From assembly GCA_022414725.1 (NCBI GenBank), contig CM039465.1, forward strand, positions 20,924,113-20,988,112: DNA of 64,000 nt, written 5' to 3'. Shown here piece by piece: positions 59,075 to 64,000 of this stretch; positions within the stretch are counted from its first letter, which is position 1, and each line of letters begins with the position of its first letter. The notes beneath the pieces are model-generated. The model worked only from the letters and a program-made list of their open reading frames with translations, made no database searches and was not told where the DNA came from. Position numbers and translations under genes: made by a program. The stretch comes from Microglena sp. YARC. Taxonomy: Eukaryota; Chlorophyta; Chlorophyceae; Chlamydomonadales; Chlamydomonadaceae.

Positions 59075-60224
59075 TTACAAAACTAATTCGAGTTGAGGCC
59101 CTGCACCTATCCTCAACATGGAACCACACTCAATGAAAACAAGGGCTGTTAGTGATTCGCTACCGGCTGCTCCGCCGATGCTCTGAGTGTCAAATGACCC
59201 AATGCTACTGTTTCCGCGCGTGTCAATGACAAAATTTACAGGACAATACAAAAAAGTTGTCACGCCATTTAGCATAGGTGTCACAGTAAGGGTGTGAGCC
59301 TCCATCAGCAGATTGTAGCTGGTTATATGATGACTGCGTTAGGGCAAAACACTGACCCGGATTCGCGCGAAAATCAGGTGTGTATACGCCATTTAAATTA
59401 AATTGCGCGCTTCCCATTCCAGTCGCTTTTCTTGTGAAGGTGTTAGACGATTTTGTAACTCCATCAAGCCCACCTGATGGACTCTGTGAAACAAATGTTC
59501 CCCATGCCCTATTGACCGATTGAGAAGATACACTAAATTTAGTTGATTGACTATAGGAAGTTGCAGCGGAACTGAAACTGAAGTAATTGCGGAAGCTTAG
59601 CTCGTATACCCCTCCACTAGATAGAAATGCGTTATGCATGGGGTCAAAAATCCCGTCATCAATGGAGATTGTGTCGACACTGAATGAAATATCTGATAGT
59701 GTGAATGTTCCACCGCCGACAAGACAGTTTGCTCCGTCAAATTGAATTCGTAGTCGGACCTGTCCCAAAAGTTTAGTATCAAGGATAGACGGTTGAAAGC
59801 TGTTAAGACTCAACCAGTTAGATATGGAATATGGCGCTTCAGCAGATGCGCCAGCTGAAGCATCCCCTCCTCCTTGTACGATTTTCCTGCGATTATGCGC
59901 GTCCTCCCCAAAACTGGTATCAGCAATGATATTCCATAGCTGATTGTAATTTGAGCAACCCGACACCACCATTCCATTCACCTCAAGATCCACTCTCGAA
60001 ACAACTGACTCAATGTTTCTTGCAAAACCGCCACCTTCTGTTTTGCCAGAAAAATGCATAATCAAAGTATCACTATCGACCAAACAGTTACTCGGAAGAT
60101 CTACGGTTATGACGCCAGAATTCGTCGCTACTGTGCTGTTCAGCGTTGAGAGTCTTTTGGTAGCCCTTGAATAATTCTGTATCTTTTTCACCACATACTG
60201 CAGATTTTTTGGATAAGCCGACAT
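59075..60224 (-). pseudogene. Capsid candidate A (probable major capsid protein), about 382 aa, frameshifted
   Basis: The first 300 residues run from MSAYPKNLQYVVKKIQNYSR through TVDLPSNCLVDSDTLIMHF, FARNIESVVSRVDLEVNG and NYNQLWNIIADTSFGED to LGQVRLRIQFDGANCLV and TFTLSDISFSVDTISID. LPSN.LVD and NYN.LW are motifs I associate with capsid proteins of Polinton-like viruses found in algal genomes, from memory. Near 59300 the frame breaks (QLQSAD); the other frame continues MEAHTLTVTPMLNGVTT to the end ELVL at 59075. One lost or gained base explains it. The upstream frame alone would stop at 59223. Confidence 0.65.
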
Positions 60225-60268
60225 AGAAGTGCTTGTATAAGTATTGTTTTGAAAATAATAAAAATGTT

Positions 60269-60904
60269 TTATTTTTTACCCTTCAGATAATTGTAAATTT
60301 GTTTGTAATGATGAGATACTACTGGTCGATCCAACAGGATTTGCAATGATGGATCATTGTTCCTGCCTTGCCATTCGGTAGCAATGGCTATTATATCTAG
60401 TTTTGATTGTGCAGAATTCCCAACTTTTTAATGTTTGGAATCAAACATGTTTAATTTTTGTTGAAGATCATCCATGTTTTTTCTAAGACTTGTCCTGGAG
60501 CCTGACGCTTCCCCGGGATTTCTGAATTCAGACACATTTGGTGTTGATGATCCAAAAGCAGAATCCATGTCTTCTCTAGGACGTTTATTGAAACTCGGTC
60601 CACTTGATGTTTCCTGTTTGGGCTGTTGTTTTCGTTGTTCTGTCTGAACAGATTTGACCAGTGTTTCCACGGCTGAATGTTGGTTAACAATCTGACTGAT
60701 CATTGTGGGCGGGGCTTGTGCAAGAATTTTGATGGCATACTCATATGGATTATACCCCAGCATTCTAGGCTGACTTCTGTCAGCTGGTAATTTAATGTTT
60801 ATGATGGTAGCTAGTTGAGTAATATTCCTACCTCTTGCAAACAGTTTGATGTGATTGGACTTGTCATTAACTGTCTTTTTTTTAATAACTTTCCTTGTTC
60901 TCAT
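60269..60904 (-). pseudogene. Hypothetical basic protein with an in-frame TAA, 158 + 52 codons
   Basis: Codons 1-158 (MRTRKVIKKKTVNDKSNHI to NMFDSKH) form a basic N-terminus, a middle part YNPYEYAIKILAQAPP and a polar Gln/Ser-rich tail ending in a helix. TAA at 60428-60430 is followed in the same frame by 52 more sense codons (SKLDIIAIATEWQGRNNDP, later HHYKQIYNYLKG) before the next TAA. The extension has protein-like composition, so the gene was probably longer. First gene of the leftward row. Function unknown. Confidence 0.5.
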
Positions 60905-60931
60905 TTTGTTATAATATATGTCCTAAATTTA
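60905..60931. promoter_or_regulatory. Divergent promoter region
   Basis: Only 27 bases lie between the two start codons. Towards the leftward gene it reads ATATATTATAACAAAATG, towards the rightward gene AAATTTAATG. Confidence 0.45.
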
Positions 60932-61306
60932 ATGTATTCCAGTCAATATATATTTGGGCAGCCACAAAATACCAAGAGGGTTCAGAATAGTATAAACGGA
61001 GCTAATGACGTTGCGTTATTTGCCAAAAACCTAGCAACTGCTAATCAGATAGCATTAGGTGTCATTTCCCCTCAGGTTGTTCAAAACACAAATGGTATTA
61101 CCTTTTCATCGAATCTTGAAGTAGGAAACAGTAACTACATGTATCCAATTACTGAATTTTCATCAAATGCATCAGTGTTTTCATCAAATCTTACAGTTGC
61201 CAATAGCAATTACATGTATCCCAAAATAACATATTGTTCAAATCTCTCTGTAGGAAACAGTATCAGCATGAATAGCGGTGCTCTCGCTTGTTTTATGTCT
61301 TGGTGA
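60932..61306 (+). CDS. Fibre-like repeat protein, truncated, 124 aa
   Basis: The only rightward gene, divergent from the leftward row with 27 bases between starts. The ATG at 60932 is preferred over an upstream frame extension that overlaps the opposite gene. It begins MYSSQYIFGQPQNTKRVQNS and then has repeats of about 20-30 residues around FSSNLTVANSNYMYP (three or four copies), like beta-helical attachment fibres. The last dozen residues (GALACFMSW) look like flanking DNA, so the viral sequence probably ends near 61,280. Confidence 0.55.
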   Translation: MYSSQYIFGQPQNTKRVQNSINGANDVALFAKNLATANQIALGVISPQVVQNTNGITFSSNLEVGNSNYMYPITEFSSNASVFSSNLTVANSNYMYPKITYCSNLSVGNSISMNSGALACFMSW

Positions 61307-62985
61307 CTCCTTGTGTACTCCCTTAGAACTATCGGTCCTGACAGTACTATGTCAAATTCCCGTAGACTGTGTCATTCTTCATGACACTGTGACGACTTCC
61401 TGTTGACTGTGTCATCGGTTCTTCTGACACGCGCTGTCTAGCCTGTACCCTGATCAGGTTCCAGGCTACCGCCCCTTTCCTCCGCTGGTGTCCCTTTATG
61501 GTTCCCCAGTCTTTTGTAATATTATTCTCGTCTCCGCATTTATAGATTGGCGTGCTGCACACACAAAGTCCACTCTCCGGAGTGTTATCCAAGCTGATAG
61601 GTTATACGGTCCTTTATTTACTACCACTGCTTTGCGATGCAACTTCCGCGAGGACCTCCCGCCATTTTGAGAAACTCCATGACATGGATGGTCTTTCCTG
61701 GACGCGCGGGATGCGCAGTATCATTCTCAGCGATGGCTGCGACCAATCCTTCCAACGGAGGAACGGCTCCTCTTGATGATTGGCTAGACGTTTGTGCACC
61801 AGCTGCCTCTGCTAGCGGTCATGAGAGTCCTTCCGCCATCGTGGAAGTAACCCCCCCGGTCATTCCTCCATCTTCTCTTCTTTTTCCTCCCCTGCCGTCT
61901 GTCGCCTCCTCCCGTCTGTCGTAGATGACTGTGACGTGCAGACTCAAGTCGGCGACTAGCCTGGACATCGGTGGAGATACCCCGTCTTCGTCTGCTCGCG
62001 TCCTTGACGTCGCTAACCTTTCTCCGGTGTTTGAGGCTCTGCCTGCATACCGGAGGTTGCCAAGCCGACCAAGCTCCCTGCTGATGTCTACGTCGTCTTT
62101 GCCCCCTTTGCTCTGCCCAGCCGACGGTCGGCTACTGGCATGAGCTTGCGCTCTAGTGGCTCTGTGCTACCTTCTGGAGAATTTTTTCGATCAAGCTGGC
62201 GGATCGCCGGCACTGCCGTAGGATTCGCCAGAGGAGGACGACCTACGCGTCTGGACCTGGAGATTCTGGAGGTGGTAGGAGGCAGGGGGGTATGGTCAGC
62301 ACCACTACGGGTGCTGCTCCCTCTACCCCCCAACCGGGTGAGTCGAGCGATAGAGGGGGGGACTTGGGATTGACTGATCATCGACGGCGGGATATTAGGA
62401 CCTTTACATGCCTCGGCTCTGCTCTTCGCATCCTAGCGATTAATGTTCGAATTCTGCCCTTGCGATTTGCGATTTTCTGCCATTGGTGCGATTTTCTGCA
62501 CCAGGTGCGACTTGCTGCACTGTCATTCTCGTCTCCTTTTTCCCATACCTCTAATCTCGACTTCGACCTAACGCTTCCCACCTTCTGTGATCCCAGGTCT
62601 CGCAGCGCCGGACTTCGCCCATGCTACAGCCGCAGTGGACGCCGTCCTGGCCCTAGTCCAGCGGCCGTGGAGGATCTTTGGCATGATATCTTGGTGGATA
62701 TTTTTCTCTCTTAGGCTCCTTGTGACCCCTAAGTGCGTTCCGTGGTTCGACAGAGGTTACTACTTTGTCTTCCCGTGCCCCTGGTTCCCCCCTTAGGTTT
62801 ATGCCTTAGCTACGTGAGTTTGGGTTCAAGTGTTTGAGTTCTGATAGGGCTTAGGAATTTTTAGTTAAGTGGTATAGAGGCATGGTTGATCTCGATTAGT
62901 TGGGGCATGCATGAGTTGTTGATGATGACACTGCTCAGCATGGTGCTAGTGTGTTATCTTTGCAATCGCGTGTTCATCTAGGGAG
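61307..62985. other. GC-richer flank without a supported gene
   Basis: GACTGTGTCAT repeats near 61365-61410 and several open frames up to 140 codons. The frame at 62292-62714 opens MVSTTTGAAPSTPQPGE and could be a decayed GAG start of the element whose integrase lies at 62986, but no GAG motif is visible. Confidence 0.35.
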
Positions 62986-63190
62986 ACAAGACTCCTTCGG
63001 AGCTTTTCTTTGGGGTTGCACCTGATGTGTCGTTGTTGCGTTTGTTTGGTTGCCCTTGCTATGTAATCTTAGTATTGGGCAGTCACGCAACAAGCTAGTT
63101 AGAAAGGCATTATTTGGTAGACTGGTTGGGTATTCCCTGGTGAGTAAGGGTTATTATATTTGGGTTTCCAATGTTGCGCCAGTTAGTAGT
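62986..63190 (+). pseudogene. Decayed copia integrase fragment
   Basis: KTPSELFFGVAPDVSLLRLF followed by GCPCYV matches the copia segment TPYEMF.G..P...HL...GC.AYV also seen in the intact element at about 49,880. After a break, LVRKALFGRLVGYSLVSKGY matches the next copia block (K....GY....KAYR). The frame shifts once between them. Nothing recognisable as RT follows before the window ends. Confidence 0.65.
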
Positions 63191-64000
63191 GAGTAGTGAT
63201 GTACTCACTATCTCCAGTTCAGTTCTAAACTGTCTTTCTGGGTTCTCCCATTAGTATGGGTCCCCGTGCCCGCTTGCATCCCTCCTGTCATCAAACGGTG
63301 ATATGTTATGTGTTACCGGTAATTCCCTACGCCCTTTAACAACCCCAATTGTTGTTGGCTGGCCTGGCTGGGATGTATCATTGTTGCATTCTAGACCAGG
63401 GCCTGATCTTGCTGTATTGTGTGTGAAGTTTTAGGGCGGGTGGGAGTTGGATATCCAACTATAATCTTAGCCGAATCTCAGGGGGTCGCCAGGCCCTCCT
63501 CTGTGCCACGTTTTAGCGGTGAAGCTTTAGGATTTAGACAGCCTTCGATCATAGTGGTACCTGGATCAGGTCCATTGACTAATAGTCGCCAACCTCCGAC
63601 CACCTCGGATGGCTCGTGGGTGTCGATAATTCCGACGCCTCCTGTCGTCCCTGGTGGATTACTCGGGTCAAGCCCATGTGATGATGTAGCCGTTGCCGAA
63701 TGGGTAAGTGATGATCTTGAACACTGGTCTAGCTTGATACTGCGTATGGCTGGGGTGTTACAGTCAACCCAGGATTCATTGTTTTAGGTGCTGTTGGTTC
63801 TCATACGTAGGTTAACATGGCCCTATGTGTGAGTGCCTATTCCTCAGCACCTCCTAGACTGACTTATAGGGTAGTCTAGATTGGTGGAGCGTTACGACGC
63901 TTTGTTTAGGCAGCTTCCTTTCAGCTGTCTTTCTTGGTTTTGGTGGAAGGTGGTACTTAATTCAGACCACCGTTATAGCGTCTTGATGGTTTCTGACTCT
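63191..64000. other. Flank, probably remnant of the same element
   Basis: A Pro/Ser/Gly-rich frame at 63419-63787 could be the variable spacer that lies between integrase and RT in copia elements. No motif confirms it. Confidence 0.3.

Larger units (their letters stand above)
54440..61300 (-). mobile_element. Integrated Polinton-like virus fragment (capsid and packaging block)
   Basis: AT-rich, nearly gap-free gene cluster that differs sharply from the GC-richer flanks: ten leftward genes and one rightward gene at the right end. The A32/FtsK-type packaging ATPase next to two jelly-roll-like capsid candidates is the core of Polinton-like viruses and relatives. Genes abut or overlap (TAATG at 55609). 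No DNA polymerase, helicase, integrase or protease is seen. Both ends are undefined; the rightward fibre-like gene is cut at about 61,280. An in-frame TAA interrupts two genes and a frameshift a third, so the copy is probably inactive, or sequence errors are present. Confidence 0.8.

Noticed and set aside
50729..60430. Reassigned TAA codon (TAA as glutamine)
   Set aside because: Several cluster genes, the mutase gene and the copia RT end at TAA, and a TAATG overlap shows that TAA acts as a stop; isolated nonsense changes or errors are simpler.
61552..62714. Overlapping frames of 60-140 codons on both strands
   Set aside because: No recognisable domain; GC-richer sequence keeps frames open by chance. 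A decayed GAG is possible but not supported.

Overview
The window looks like nuclear DNA of a repeat-rich unicellular eukaryote, most likely a green-lineage alga. The reasons are a spliced enzyme gene that resembles the plant phosphoglucosamine/phosphomannomutase-like family, plant-type telomere motifs (CCCTAAA) scattered in its introns, a Ty1/copia retrotransposon, and an integrated virus of the Polinton-like kind that is common in algae. The quality (uncorrected one-base indels, a placeholder gap of exactly 1000 N) suggests a long-read assembly. The prasinophyte Cymbomonas would fit, but that is only an inference from memory.

Positions 1-39.5 kb hold the 3' part of one gene on the + strand, an alpha-D-phosphohexomutase. 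Seven exons can be placed (1924-2095, 5504-5671, 7302-7455, 8515-8585, 37701-37795, 38575-38739, 39386-39502). Their introns are filled with tandem repeats, and many of these repeats are copies of the neighbouring exon edge together with its splice site. Fourteen copies of one donor edge, six of one acceptor edge, nine of another and four each of two donor edges are visible. One intron of about 29 kb carries a satellite of about 42 bp that runs from 10.7 to 35.7 kb, interrupted by the assembly gap.

Positions 39.5-47.7 kb hold no gene that I can support, only short tandem and inverted repeats. A complete but damaged copia element lies at 47,678-52,756. It has two 249-bp LTRs, a 5-bp target duplication AAAGC, a half-tRNA-type primer site, a GAG remnant, protease, integrase, reverse transcriptase and RNase H. 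Its reading frame is broken by two one-base shifts and one stop.

Positions 52.8-54.4 kb are short repeats. From 54.46 to about 61.3 kb an AT-rich, tightly packed cluster of ten leftward genes and one divergent rightward gene forms a virus-derived morphogenesis block. It has a packaging ATPase, two neighbouring capsid-type proteins that appear to be paralogues, a charged coiled-coil protein, small beta-rich virion-type proteins and a truncated fibre-like protein. Several genes start directly after a TATA-rich box that abuts the ATG. No polymerase, helicase, integrase or protease is visible, so this is a partial or non-autonomous element. Its ATPase and one other gene carry an in-frame TAA, and one capsid gene carries a frameshift.

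The right end (61.3-64 kb) is GC-richer again and contains a decayed second copia integrase.
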